From JAAYJT01 sp037445555 (GTDB taxonomy: Bacteria; Bacteroidota; Bacteroidia; Bacteroidales; JAAYJT01), in contig JBBIKG010000019.1 in NCBI GenBank assembly GCA_037445555.1, positions 1 through 64,000 of the forward strand: a stretch of DNA of 64,000 nucleotides. Reading direction: 5' to 3'. Under the pieces are notes generated by a model that did not search any database, had not been told where the DNA came from, and saw only the letters and a program-made list of their open reading frames with translations. The translations under genes and the position numbers were made by a program. Positions within the stretch are counted from its first letter, which is position 1. Each line of letters begins with the position of its first letter. This document shows positions 47,857 to 57,544 of this stretch, in pieces.

Positions 47857-49962
47857 ATGAACCAACCATTGCTTCAGACACCAATCGAATTCCTGAAAGG
47901 CGTAGGGCCTTCACGTGCTGAAACACTCAGGAAGGAGCTTGACATCGATACCTATGCTGATCTGTTGAATTTCTACCCGTTGAGGTATATTGACCGCACT
48001 GTGATCGTAAACATTGCAGATATACGATCTGAGGCAGCCTACATACAGGTGCGAGGAAAAATATCATGCCTTGCCGAAGCCGGAGCCGGACGGGCTGCCA
48101 GGCTTGTAATCACACTTGAAGATGAAACGGGCGAAATAGAACTGGTTTGGTTCCAAGGTATTAAATGGGTTAAGGATAAAATCAAAACTGGTGTCGAGTA
48201 TCTTGTTTTTGGCAAGCCATCGGTATTCGGGAACCGGTTCAATATAATTCACCCCGAAATAGAGCCTCTGGCAGAAGCGCGCATTATCCGCGGAGAGCCC
48301 TGGCAACCAGTTTATAGTACTACGGAAAAGCTAAAATCCAAAGGCCTCCACAGCAAAGGACTGGCAAACCTGGTAAGGACATTGCTGACGCAGGCGCAGG
48401 GACAAATTCCAGAGATCCTTCCGCAGGGTATTGTAAGGAACCTTCAGTTGGTCAGCCGAGAACAAGCCATAGTAAACATCCACTACCCCACGGATGGTAC
48501 AATGCTTGAAAAAGCTACCAAACGGCTGAAGTTTGACGAGCTGTTTTTCAATCAGCTGCCACTACTCCAAACCAAACAATACCGCAACAATCATGTAAGA
48601 GGATTCATCTTTTCGACCATTGGTCATTATTTTAATACGTTTTATTCGCACTTGCTGCATTTTGACCTCACGGGGGCGCAGAAGCGTGTTTTGCGTGAAA
48701 TACGCAACGATACCGGATCGGGAAGACAGATGAACCGCTTGCTTCAGGGCGATGTGGGCAGTGGCAAAACGGTAGTAGCCCTAATGACCATGCTCATGGC
48801 CGCCGACAACGGATTTCAGGCCTGCCTGATGGCTCCCACCGAAATACTTGCCACGCAGCACTATCAATCAATCAGCCGAATGCTGAGTGGATTAGAGATT
48901 AAAGTGGAGCTACTGACAGGATCAACAAAAGCTTCTGTCAGAGCTGAAATTCAGAGTGCCCTGATCGAAGGGTTAATTAAGATTTTAATCGGAACCCATG
49001 CTCTGATCGAAGAAACTGTTCAGTTCCATAATCTGGGCGTGGTTATTATTGACGAACAACACCGGTTTGGCGTTGAACAGCGTGCCAGGTTGTGGCAAAA
49101 AAGTATCCCTCCCCCGCATGTGCTGGTGATGACGGCTACTCCAATCCCCCGCACTCTGGCCATGACCCTGCATGGTGATCTCGATTATTCTGTGATTGAC
49201 GAAATGCCTCCCGGTCGCAAGCCCGTCAAAACGGTGCACTATTATGATCAAAACCGGCTCAGGGTGTTTGGATTTATGAAAGAACAAATCAGACAGGGAC
49301 GTCAGGTTTATGTGGTGTATCCGCTTATCAATGAGTCAGAAACACTCGATTTGAAAGATCTCGTGGATGGGTACGATAGTATCGTACGTGAATTTCCGCT
49401 GCCCGAATTTGCGGTAAGTATAGTTCATGGTCAGATGAAATCTGCTGACCGCGACTTTGAAATGCAGCGCTTTGTGAGGGGTGAAACCAATATCATGGTG
49501 GCAACCACAGTGATAGAAGTGGGGGTTGATGTTCCGAACGCCTCGGTGATGGTGATTGAAAGTGCCGAGCGTTTTGGCCTGGCACAATTGCATCAGCTCC
49601 GGGGCAGGGTTGGGCGCGGAGCCGATCAGAGCTTTTGTATCCTCATGACAAAGTATGAACTATCGGCCGATGCCAAGAAGCGGATTTCGACTATGGTCAG
49701 AACAAACGACGGATTTGAAATTGCCAATGTCGATCTGCAACTCAGGGGGCCTGGCGAAATACAGGGCACACGCCAAAGCGGGGGTATGGAGCTGAGACTT
49801 GTCGATCTTTCGAAAGACGGGAAGATACTTGATGCAGCACGAAAGGCAATCGGAGATGTGCTTGCAAAAGACCCCGAGCTGAAGCATCCTGAAAATCTAT
49901 CCATCATAAATTATATCAGACAAAACCGAAATCAAGCCAGTAATTGGGTGCGCATCTCCTGA
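47857..49962 (+). CDS. recG: ATP-dependent DNA helicase RecG
   Basis: A 701-residue superfamily 2 helicase that reverses stalled forks and branch-migrates recombination intermediates. The N-terminal wedge (OB) domain is followed by Walker A GDVGSGKTVVAL, DEQHRFG (a DExH-type box as DEQH), TATPIPRTLAMT and the C-terminal RFGLAQLHQLRGRVGRG and GPGEIQGTRQSG motifs. Its length is normal for RecG. Single-gene unit with its own promoter box. Confidence 0.97.
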   Translation: MNQPLLQTPIEFLKGVGPSRAETLRKELDIDTYADLLNFYPLRYIDRTVIVNIADIRSEAAYIQVRGKISCLAEAGAGRAARLVITLEDETGEIELVWFQGIKWVKDKIKTGVEYLVFGKPSVFGNRFNIIHPEIEPLAEARIIRGEPWQPVYSTTEKLKSKGLHSKGLANLVRTLLTQAQGQIPEILPQGIVRNLQLVSREQAIVNIHYPTDGTMLEKATKRLKFDELFFNQLPLLQTKQYRNNHVRGFIFSTIGHYFNTFYSHLLHFDLTGAQKRVLREIRNDTGSGRQMNRLLQGDVGSGKTVVALMTMLMAADNGFQACLMAPTEILATQHYQSISRMLSGLEIKVELLTGSTKASVRAEIQSALIEGLIKILIGTHALIEETVQFHNLGVVIIDEQHRFGVEQRARLWQKSIPPPHVLVMTATPIPRTLAMTLHGDLDYSVIDEMPPGRKPVKTVHYYDQNRLRVFGFMKEQIRQGRQVYVVYPLINESETLDLKDLVDGYDSIVREFPLPEFAVSIVHGQMKSADRDFEMQRFVRGETNIMVATTVIEVGVDVPNASVMVIESAERFGLAQLHQLRGRVGRGADQSFCILMTKYELSADAKKRISTMVRTNDGFEIANVDLQLRGPGEIQGTRQSGGMELRLVDLSKDGKILDAARKAIGDVLAKDPELKHPENLSIINYIRQNRNQASNWVRIS

Positions 49963-50056
49963 ATACAAGATGACAGATGTGTAGCCGACATACCTATGCA
50001 CCTTATTGGGCTTATTTGCGTACTTTTACACCCCTTATCACAACCTCTCCAGAGTT

Positions 50057-52534
50057 ATGCGAATTTTGTGTCAGTGGCTTAAAAAATATACCGGTATCGA
50101 GGCCTCCGCCGAAACACTTGCCCGATTGCTTACCAATTGCGGACTTGAAGTAGAGTCGACAGAATCGGTTGAAAAGGTAAAGGGAGGACTTAAAGGCATC
50201 ATCACCGGAGAGGTACTCACCTGTCGGAAACATCCCAATGCTGATAAGCTTAGTCTGACAACGGTCAGTGTCGGAGCATCCGATCCTTTGAATATAGTAT
50301 GCGGAGCACCAAACGTAGCACCGGGACAAAAGGTGCTGGTGGCAGTTGTGGGAACCACCTTGCACATAGGAGAAAAATCGTTCGTCGTTAATAAAACTGC
50401 CATCCGTGGTGAAATGTCGGAAGGTATGATTTGCGCCGAAGATGAAGTGGGGCTCGGAACATCCCACCAGGGAATCATGGTGCTTGATCCTTCCACACCC
50501 GTCGGGATTCCTGCAAGTCAGTTATATGATGTCGGAAGCGACACCATACTGGAGGTAGGGTTAACTCCCAACCGCGCTGATGCGGCTTCTTATATTGGCA
50601 TAGCCCGCGATCTTGTTGCCGTCTGGAACATACTTCATTTCGACAATCCTGAACTTTGGAAAAAGCTGCAGATACCCGATATTTCACATTTCAGTATCGA
50701 TAATCACAAGCTGACGATACCCGTTGAGATAACCGATCCCAATGCATGTCCGCGTTACAGCGGCATCACAATCAGCGGAATCAAAGTAAGCGATTCGCCC
50801 CAGTGGCTGAAGGACTTTTTAATTGCTTCTGGAATAAGGCCAATAAATAATGTTGTAGATATAACCAACTTTGTATTATTCGAGCTGGGGCAACCTCTTC
50901 ATGCCTTTGATGCATCCAAAATCAGCGGCGACAAAGTCGTTGTGCGCACCTTTCCTTCGGGTACCCAATTCACCACCCTCGATGATGTTGAGCGCACACT
51001 CAACGACACTGATCTGATGATATGTAATGCACTGAATCCCATGTGTATCGGTGGTGTTTTTGGCGGAAAAGATTCGGGCGTATGCGAGCAGACTACCTCT
51101 ATATTTCTTGAAAGCGCCTATTTTAATCCGGTGTCCATACGTCAAACGTCGAAATTTCACGGATTAAAAACTGATGCATCTTATCGTTTTGAGAGGGGAG
51201 CCGATCCCAATATTACAGTATTTGCCCTCAAGCGTGCTGCTGCCCTCATTCGGGAAATTGCCGGAGGTGAAATAAGCTCAAATATTATCGACGTTTACCC
51301 TAATCCAGTCGAAAATCAGTTGATTGAGGTAAGTTTTGCAAATATTGATACCCTCATTGGGCAGGCACTTGACAGGAGCCTGATTCTTCAGTTACTTCCT
51401 ATGCTCGGAATTGGGGTTGGCAATGTGTCGGCATCAGGGTTTGTAGCTTCTGTTCCGCCCTTTAAGCCGGATGTAACCCGTGAAGCAGATATTGTTGAAG
51501 AAATCTTGCGCATTTACGGGTACAACAATATAAGCACCGATCACCCCATGCGCACCTCAGTTTCGATTGTCGGGAAACCGGATCGCACTTATCTTAAAAA
51601 CCAGATTTCTGACCTTTTGACCTTCCGGGGGTATTATGAAATCATGTGTAATTCACTGTCAGGTTCAGCCTATGCCCAGCAGCTTCCATTCCTTAACGCC
51701 ACAGAATTTGTAAGAATTTTAAACCCCATCAGCCGCGATCTGGATGTAATGCGTCAGAGTCTTGTTATGGGTGGCCTGGAAACGATCAAATACAATATCA
51801 ACAGACGCAGTAGTGATTTGAAACTGTATGAATTCGGGAAAATTTATTTCAGAAAGGAAGGGCTACCCGCATCAACCAGCAATGTGGAAGGATATACCGA
51901 GCGATGGAAACTAGGCATTTTTAGTTCAGGACGCCTTCAGCCGGAAACATGGAGGCAGAGACAAACCTCCATCGACTTTTTTGACCTGAAAGCAGATGTT
52001 CAGCAGGTTTTTGAACGATTGGGACTTTCAAAACTGATTGAGGAAAAAACCGTAACTCACAGTCAGCTATTTGAGTTTGCCTCGGAATATTATGTAGCCG
52101 ACCAGGTAGTGGCTCAGGTGGGAAAGCTCGAGAAAGCTGTGCTCAAACAATTCGACATCGTCCAGGATGTCTTCTTTGCCGATATTGAATGGGACCAGGT
52201 AGGTACGCAAATTGCCAGCCAAGTCCCGCTCCAATACAGTGAAATAATTAAATATCCGGAAGTAAGGCGAGATCTGGCACTTATTATCGACAAGCAAACG
52301 ACTTTCGATTCTATCCAAAAGGTTGCAATCGCTGCAGGAAGCTCTCTGCTAAAGAAAATATCGCTTTTTGACATATATGAAGGCGATAAGATTGAGATCG
52401 GGAAAAAGTCGTATGCGGTAAGCTTTGTGATTCAGGACGAGCGAAAAACCCTTACCGATGATGAAATTGACACCCTGATGAAACGACTGATTACAGCCTT
52501 TGAAAAACAATTGGGGGCAAAATTGCGCAGCTAA
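50057..52534 (+). CDS. pheT: Phenylalanyl-tRNA synthetase beta subunit
   Basis: The beta subunit of the heterotetrameric PheRS. The 825-residue chain has an N-terminal tRNA-binding (EMAP-type) domain, B3/B4 editing domain (residues with SESAYFNP-like LESAYFNPVSIRQTSK), B5 domain, core catalytic-like fold and the anticodon-binding FDX-ACB domain (DLALIIDKQTTF...). The ATG at 50057 (MRILCQWLKKY) gives the family's usual N-terminus; the earlier frame from 50006 starts with TTG and is not homologous. pheS is not adjacent. Confidence 0.96.
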   Translation: MRILCQWLKKYTGIEASAETLARLLTNCGLEVESTESVEKVKGGLKGIITGEVLTCRKHPNADKLSLTTVSVGASDPLNIVCGAPNVAPGQKVLVAVVGTTLHIGEKSFVVNKTAIRGEMSEGMICAEDEVGLGTSHQGIMVLDPSTPVGIPASQLYDVGSDTILEVGLTPNRADAASYIGIARDLVAVWNILHFDNPELWKKLQIPDISHFSIDNHKLTIPVEITDPNACPRYSGITISGIKVSDSPQWLKDFLIASGIRPINNVVDITNFVLFELGQPLHAFDASKISGDKVVVRTFPSGTQFTTLDDVERTLNDTDLMICNALNPMCIGGVFGGKDSGVCEQTTSIFLESAYFNPVSIRQTSKFHGLKTDASYRFERGADPNITVFALKRAAALIREIAGGEISSNIIDVYPNPVENQLIEVSFANIDTLIGQALDRSLILQLLPMLGIGVGNVSASGFVASVPPFKPDVTREADIVEEILRIYGYNNISTDHPMRTSVSIVGKPDRTYLKNQISDLLTFRGYYEIMCNSLSGSAYAQQLPFLNATEFVRILNPISRDLDVMRQSLVMGGLETIKYNINRRSSDLKLYEFGKIYFRKEGLPASTSNVEGYTERWKLGIFSSGRLQPETWRQRQTSIDFFDLKADVQQVFERLGLSKLIEEKTVTHSQLFEFASEYYVADQVVAQVGKLEKAVLKQFDIVQDVFFADIEWDQVGTQIASQVPLQYSEIIKYPEVRRDLALIIDKQTTFDSIQKVAIAAGSSLLKKISLFDIYEGDKIEIGKKSYAVSFVIQDERKTLTDDEIDTLMKRLITAFEKQLGAKLRS

Positions 52535-52647
52535 GGCTTTCCAGTTAACAGTTTTCGCATTAACAAACAGCAGCCTTTGGCCCATAAGATCACGGGGCTG
52601 ATGGGATTTACACCACTGCAGGCTTCAGTACAACTGCCATCGTATTT

Positions 52648-54252
52648 CTACTTCTTTTTACAGGCTCTGTCAGCAGCCAATTTGCCCGTCAGTATGGACA
52701 TGGGCACTCCTGCCGGGCTGTAAGCCCACTGCCCTGCCTGAAAAATATTTGGAATGGGGGTTACCACCGACTTGTCAGATCTCTGTATCCTGTTTACCAC
52801 GGGCACTGGCTCTTCAAAAGACCAACCCACAATAGCCCCATCAGTGCTTCCTACACGATTTTTTATACTGATTGGTGTAAACGAGAATTGCTTCAGCACA
52901 TGTTCCTTAAGCCTAGGATAAACCGATTCGGTAAGGATCTGAATGATCTTTCCCTCGATGATATTCCGAAAATCTTCGTACCAGCCAGATTCCTCAAGCT
53001 TTTTGAACAGCTCATATTCAATTATAAAGCTTATAATTACTCCTGTCTTGTTTTCCGGAACAAGGCTCGTATCTTTTAATCCGGGTATCGAGATTTCAAA
53101 AGTGTTAAATTTCAGAAAACGATCAAGCCAAGAGTAAACTCTCGCCCGATCTATGGCACGCCAGTTGTTCAACATTTCTTTCAACTCGCCGCGATGAATA
53201 TTGTTCAGACCTATCCTGGACGGGGTATAAAAGAAATGGCCGTGGGCAATGTTGCCGAAGTAAGAAAGGGGCAGATCGACCTCCAGATAAAGTGAAAAAA
53301 CGGATTCACTTCCCCTGCCGGCCATTACTTTTTCCCGTTTCGATTCAAAGTTATGCTTAATATTTTCAGGGAAGCTGTCCACTCGGGCAGTTTGGTAAAG
53401 GGCTTTCAGATCGGCTGCCCAGATGAGGCTGGCATATTGATACCTGTTTCCATTTCCATCAACCACATAATTCTGGTCTGCATAAATCTCTTTGATAGTG
53501 GTTTTTGGCTTTAACTCTCCTTTGAGCTCATGAATTTTATCGACCAGTACTTCGGCAAGTCTGCCCACCCCACCACTGGGATAAAAATAGTCAAGATATA
53601 ACGAAAAATAGCTGAGTGCAAAAAAGGCTGGAGTGCCTTTGAAGAAATGCTGTGAAATTATATCACGAAGCGAAGGATTTTTGATTAATGTTTCCAAATA
53701 CCCCTCGAAGGGTTGGTTCAGTTTGTTTATTTTATCAATGGTGAAAAGAAACTTAGGAAGCCAGGGTAAAAGTCTAGTTAAGAAATACTTCCTGTCTCGT
53801 TTCAGGTCCTTAAAAAGGGGATTCTCGATGCCGTACAAAACATCCAGAAGTTTCATGATCCTGCGCATCGAGTTGATTAACCTATCAATGTCCTCTTCAT
53901 TATCTGGGTATACCCTTACCAGCATATTTCTGTATTCCTGAATTGAATGTGGTCCATCAACACTTATAATCTGATTTTCCAAACCGATTGAAACCCTGCT
54001 GCGAACAACATCGAGTTTGATTCCCAGATCGGCCAGCATGGGGAGAATGATACCAGCGCTTTCCAGCGCCCTTACTCCTGCCTCAAAATGGAATCCGTCG
54101 CGCTGGAAAGAACTGACCAAACCGCCAAAGTCGTCATTTTTTTCAATGAGAAGGATTTTATGTCCCGCCCTTGCGGTATATGCAGCAGCAGTGAGCCCTG
54201 CTATTCCCCCGCCAACAATGATTGTGTCATATTTTTTCGCCTCCATCTTCAA
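52648..54252 (-). CDS. FAD-dependent oxidoreductase, phytoene desaturase/CrtISO-like
   Basis: A 534-residue flavoprotein of the amine-oxidase-like superfamily. The FAD ADP-binding loop IVGGGIAGLTAA is near the N-terminus, followed by EKNDDFGG, and the C-terminus carries the FAD segment NIFQAGQWAYSPAGVPMS. It resembles carotenoid desaturases and isomerases, but no crtB-like gene is nearby, so a carotenoid role is not established. It overlaps the upstream SDR gene by four bases (ATGA), so the two are translationally coupled. Part of a four-gene cassette with SnoaL-like and DUF2141 proteins; the chemistry is unassigned. Confidence 0.8.
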   Translation of the reverse strand: MKMEAKKYDTIIVGGGIAGLTAAAYTARAGHKILLIEKNDDFGGLVSSFQRDGFHFEAGVRALESAGIILPMLADLGIKLDVVRSRVSIGLENQIISVDGPHSIQEYRNMLVRVYPDNEEDIDRLINSMRRIMKLLDVLYGIENPLFKDLKRDRKYFLTRLLPWLPKFLFTIDKINKLNQPFEGYLETLIKNPSLRDIISQHFFKGTPAFFALSYFSLYLDYFYPSGGVGRLAEVLVDKIHELKGELKPKTTIKEIYADQNYVVDGNGNRYQYASLIWAADLKALYQTARVDSFPENIKHNFESKREKVMAGRGSESVFSLYLEVDLPLSYFGNIAHGHFFYTPSRIGLNNIHRGELKEMLNNWRAIDRARVYSWLDRFLKFNTFEISIPGLKDTSLVPENKTGVIISFIIEYELFKKLEESGWYEDFRNIIEGKIIQILTESVYPRLKEHVLKQFSFTPISIKNRVGSTDGAIVGWSFEEPVPVVNRIQRSDKSVVTPIPNIFQAGQWAYSPAGVPMSILTGKLAADRACKKK

Positions 54253-55214
54253 TTCAGTTTACCCATAAATAAACTCCGCTCCCAAAGTATCCTGGCCACC
54301 TCCATGTCTATTGCCGGAGGTGCCGGATTTTCGAGTGTTGTCAGGTTAAAAAATTTACCACTAATTTTTTCGATTTCTTTCGACACGCTAAGGTAATAAA
54401 TCGCTTCTGCAGAAATAGAAGCCGACTTCAGGGTTTTATCCAGTATATTTTTCTTGTACCACTTATACATGCGTCCATTATCCTGCCCCGTATCAGTCTT
54501 GACTGCTCCTGGATGCATTGCATTTATTGTTACTCCTGAGCCACGAAATTCTTCCTCAAAACACAACATCGATAAGAGTTGTGCCATTTTTGCGGACCCA
54601 TAGCTCTTTAAACCTGAATACCGTCTCCTGGCCCAATTTAAATCATCGAGCCGGATTCCCCATGCAGCAAACCGATGCCCTTCGGAGTTGACCAGGATAA
54701 TTCTTGAGCCGGTCTGTGATTTTAGTTTTTCTCTAAGTCTGTAATTGATGATGAAGGAAGAAAGATAATGAACCATAAAAACTCTTTCGATGCCATCTGC
54801 TGTCAACTCACGCCTTGTGAGATACACGCCGGCATTATGGATCAGGACATCGATAGGCGTATCAAGCCCGGAAAGCGTTTCGGCAATTCGGTGCACGTCT
54901 TCCAGGCGGCTTAAGTCGGCAAGCAAATAGTCGCATCTCACATTAAATTGACTCTCGATTTCACGCTTCAGACCTTCTGACTTTTCGTGGCTGCGGTTTA
55001 TACAAAGAAGGTTAGCACCACAAGATGCGAACTTTTTGGCAACAAGATATCCAATACCGGAGGTGGCACCCGTAATTACAACCAACCTGCCGTCAAACTT
55101 ATTGTCGCACACCTTAGGATCTCTGCGATTGTTTTTTATCATGGCAAGTACGTTCGACCACCTGTATTCCTTGAAGTATTTGCCAAACCTTATTCCGTTC
55201 ATATCCATTGTCAT
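54249..55214 (-). CDS. Short-chain dehydrogenase/reductase
   Basis: A 321-residue SDR enzyme of the retinol-dehydrogenase-like type. The cofactor loop is ITGATSGIGYLVAK, then HNAGVY, and the catalytic Tyr/Lys pair occurs as YGSAK (after the Ser in LVNSEGH). Basic residues after strand 2 (NRSHEKS) suggest NADP. It is coupled by short overlaps to both neighbours: stop/start TGATG with the SnoaL-like gene and ATGA with the FAD oxidoreductase. It probably reduces or oxidises a lipid-like ketone or alcohol, but the substrate is unknown. Confidence 0.85.
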   Translation of the reverse strand: MTMDMNGIRFGKYFKEYRWSNVLAMIKNNRRDPKVCDNKFDGRLVVITGATSGIGYLVAKKFASCGANLLCINRSHEKSEGLKREIESQFNVRCDYLLADLSRLEDVHRIAETLSGLDTPIDVLIHNAGVYLTRRELTADGIERVFMVHYLSSFIINYRLREKLKSQTGSRIILVNSEGHRFAAWGIRLDDLNWARRRYSGLKSYGSAKMAQLLSMLCFEEEFRGSGVTINAMHPGAVKTDTGQDNGRMYKWYKKNILDKTLKSASISAEAIYYLSVSKEIEKISGKFFNLTTLENPAPPAIDMEVARILWERSLFMGKLN

Positions 55215-55687
55215 CAGCCAAATTTTCTTTTCATAAACCTCCGGTAAGCCTTTCCAAACCTCGGAATATTATCAAAAATATCACCCCAGAGGTCATAGTA
55301 GTCGCGTTGCTCAATAATTTTTCCCTGCTCATTGAGTGTAATACGACTGACACCATACATCACAGAATTTGGATACTTTTTGAACCCGATAGTCATTTCC
55401 CATTCGATAAAAATATCATTTTCATGCTGCATGGTCTTTTTGAGCAACATCTTCAGATCTTTGGCCCGCTGGGTCAGACGTTCGGTCATGGCCTTAAATT
55501 CAGTCATTCCCCTTATTTCCTGTATCGTATCCCGGAAATAAATATTCTCGTCGTAAAAGGGAAGAATGTGCGACCAGTCGGGCTTGCCCTGTGTATTATA
55601 GGTTTTCGCCCAAAGCTCATTCACCAGCGCCAGGGTGAGCTTGTAACTATTAGATGAGGCGTTTATCTCATTTTGCTCTGTATTCAT
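55214..55687 (-). CDS. SnoaL-like/NTF2-fold protein
   Basis: A 157-residue single-domain protein of the NTF2/SnoaL fold: an aromatic cone fold with ILPFYDENIYFRDTI, EMTIGFKKYPNSVMYG and ITLNEQGKIIEQRDYYDLW as hallmarks. Such proteins act as cyclases, hydratases or isomerases, or are simply binding domains. It shares its last base with the first base of the SDR start, so is tightly coupled to it. Its strand and spacing place it as the second gene after the DUF2141 protein. Confidence 0.8.
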   Translation of the reverse strand: MNTEQNEINASSNSYKLTLALVNELWAKTYNTQGKPDWSHILPFYDENIYFRDTIQEIRGMTEFKAMTERLTQRAKDLKMLLKKTMQHENDIFIEWEMTIGFKKYPNSVMYGVSRITLNEQGKIIEQRDYYDLWGDIFDNIPRFGKAYRRFMKRKFG

Positions 55688-55698
55688 TCCTTGTCCAG

Positions 55699-56154
55699 TT
55701 AAAATCTGATGTAATGTATTTTACAAACCACGGTAGTGTCTCGCTTCAGGTCAAATACAGTATCTTCAAATGCCGGAGGCATCAATCTTCCCATGGGATT
55801 GTTCGAAAATCCAAATCCCTCTTTGGGTGCTCCTATCCAATAGGTCTCCATTTTTTTATTCGCATTTTCGTCATGGAAGTACCTGAACGAATATTTCCCA
55901 GGCTTTAACTCGCCGATAGTAATAACACATTCTTTATTCAAAATGTTCTCTGTGAACCCCTTTTGTTGCTTGCCGCTCCCGTCCATAAACTCGAACAATA
56001 TATTTCCGGTATCGTTTTTCAGGTTCTGAATTACAACTCTAAGTGTGACCTGCCCTTGTGCAGTCATATACGTAAGTGCGAACAAGATGGGTATGAAAAA
56101 TAGTCTTAGTCCGGGCCAGTGCCGGCACCAAAAAAAAGAGCAAAGAAAAATCAT
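55699..56154 (-). CDS. DUF2141 secreted protein
   Basis: A 151-residue protein with an N-terminal signal peptide (hydrophobic LFFIPILFALTYMT..., cut near AQGQ) and a DUF2141 beta-sandwich. Family marks are KPGKYSFRYFHDENANKKM, PKEGFGFSNNPMG and the terminal beta strands. Function is unknown. The ATG at 56154 starts the signal peptide; the longer frame to 56253 adds a non-hydrophobic stretch with no homology. Start of the cassette read toward 52648; only 11 bases separate it from the SnoaL-like gene. Confidence 0.82.
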   Translation of the reverse strand: MIFLCSFFWCRHWPGLRLFFIPILFALTYMTAQGQVTLRVVIQNLKNDTGNILFEFMDGSGKQQKGFTENILNKECVITIGELKPGKYSFRYFHDENANKKMETYWIGAPKEGFGFSNNPMGRLMPPAFEDTVFDLKRDTTVVCKIHYIRF

Positions 56155-56433
56155 TTTTTCATTAAGTGCTAAAGACAGGCTGTGTCTTCCCTGAGTCAAT
56201 GAAGGGCAGCGCTTGACAAGAGTTCCGGACTTAAGATCTCGACACTTATGCATTTCTCGGGTGTTATTTTAACGTTACAGGCGAACTCTTTTTCAGTTCT
56301 TCTTCCATATCGTTGGATTAATAATCGGTGCAGCTACTACATTTTTGCCTAGGGAGAGCTTCTTAAGTGGCAACATGCTGTTTTAGGGAAGGTATATAGA
56401 TAAAACACAATATCTGCAGGAGCAGGGTTCAAA

Positions 56434-57498
56434 TTACCTTTTCAGGTACTGTTGTTCATAATAGTGCAAATAATCTCCTGTGGTAACCTGATCGAGCCAG
56501 GTCCGATTGGACAAATACCAGTCAATGGTTGTACTCAATCCCTGCTCAAAGGTAACAGAGGGTCCCCATCCCAGCTCATTTTGAATTTTAGCGCTATCGA
56601 TGGCGTAGCGCAGGTCGTGCCCGGCGCGATCTTTAACATAAGTGATCAGCCTTTCTGATGTGCCTGCTGCCCGCCCCAGTTTCTCGTTCATCATCCTGCA
56701 CAGAAGCAGTATCAGGTCAATGTTTTTCCACTCGTTATTTCCGCCAATATTATAGGTTTCGCCAATGCTTCCCTCGTGAAACACAAGATCGATAGCCCGG
56801 GCATGGTCAACCACGAAAAGCCAGTCGCGTACGTTTTCGCCTTTCCCATACACTGGTAGGGGTTTGTTATTTTGAATGTTGTTTATGAATAAAGGGATGA
56901 GTTTTTCGGGAAATTGGTTAGGCCCGTAGTTATTAGAACAGTTCGTGATCACCACCGGAAGTCCGAAGGTGTCGTGGTAAGCTCTCACCAGGTGGTCGCT
57001 GCTGGCTTTGGAGGCAGAGTAAGGACTATGGGGATCATAGGGAGTATGTTCGGTAAAAAAACCTTCCCCAGAGAGCGATCCATACACTTCATCTGTCGAA
57101 ATATGGTAAAACCTCTGGCCTTCAAAGTTATCATGCCAGTGATGGCGTGCAGCGTTCAGCAGGTTAACTGTTCCAACTATATTAGTCATGATGAATTCCA
57201 TCGGGCTGGCTATCGAACGGTCTACATGTGACTCGGCCGCCAGATGAATTACACCATTGAACCGATACTTATCAAACATTTGTTGCATCAGGTCACCGTT
57301 AACTATATCAGCTCTCACAAACTCATAGTTTGGTGCATTTTCAATGTCTTTAAGATTGGCAAGGTTGCCGGCATAGGTCAATTTGTCGAGATTGACAATT
57401 TTATAATGCGCATATTTAGTAACAAAATGCCTCACCACGTGCGATCCGATGAAGCCAGCACCGCCGGTTATCAGGAGGGTTTTTTCCATTTTACTCAT
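56434..57498 (-). CDS. rfbB: dTDP-glucose 4,6-dehydratase
   Basis: Converts dTDP-glucose to dTDP-4-keto-6-deoxyglucose, the precursor of rhamnose and other deoxysugars. The 354-residue extended SDR has TGGAGFIGSH, STDEVYGSL, the catalytic YSASK and the HPNNYGPNQ-like CSNNYGPNQFPEKLIP. An alternative start at 57489 differs by three residues. No rfbA, C or D gene lies beside it. It ends a minus-strand group of four sugar genes. Confidence 0.95.
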   Translation of the reverse strand: MSKMEKTLLITGGAGFIGSHVVRHFVTKYAHYKIVNLDKLTYAGNLANLKDIENAPNYEFVRADIVNGDLMQQMFDKYRFNGVIHLAAESHVDRSIASPMEFIMTNIVGTVNLLNAARHHWHDNFEGQRFYHISTDEVYGSLSGEGFFTEHTPYDPHSPYSASKASSDHLVRAYHDTFGLPVVITNCSNNYGPNQFPEKLIPLFINNIQNNKPLPVYGKGENVRDWLFVVDHARAIDLVFHEGSIGETYNIGGNNEWKNIDLILLLCRMMNEKLGRAAGTSERLITYVKDRAGHDLRYAIDSAKIQNELGWGPSVTFEQGLSTTIDWYLSNRTWLDQVTTGDYLHYYEQQYLKR

Positions 57499-57544
57499 AC
57501 CTCTTGGTTTTTAAGCTGTTTCCCGTTATATCAACCCGGGATTT

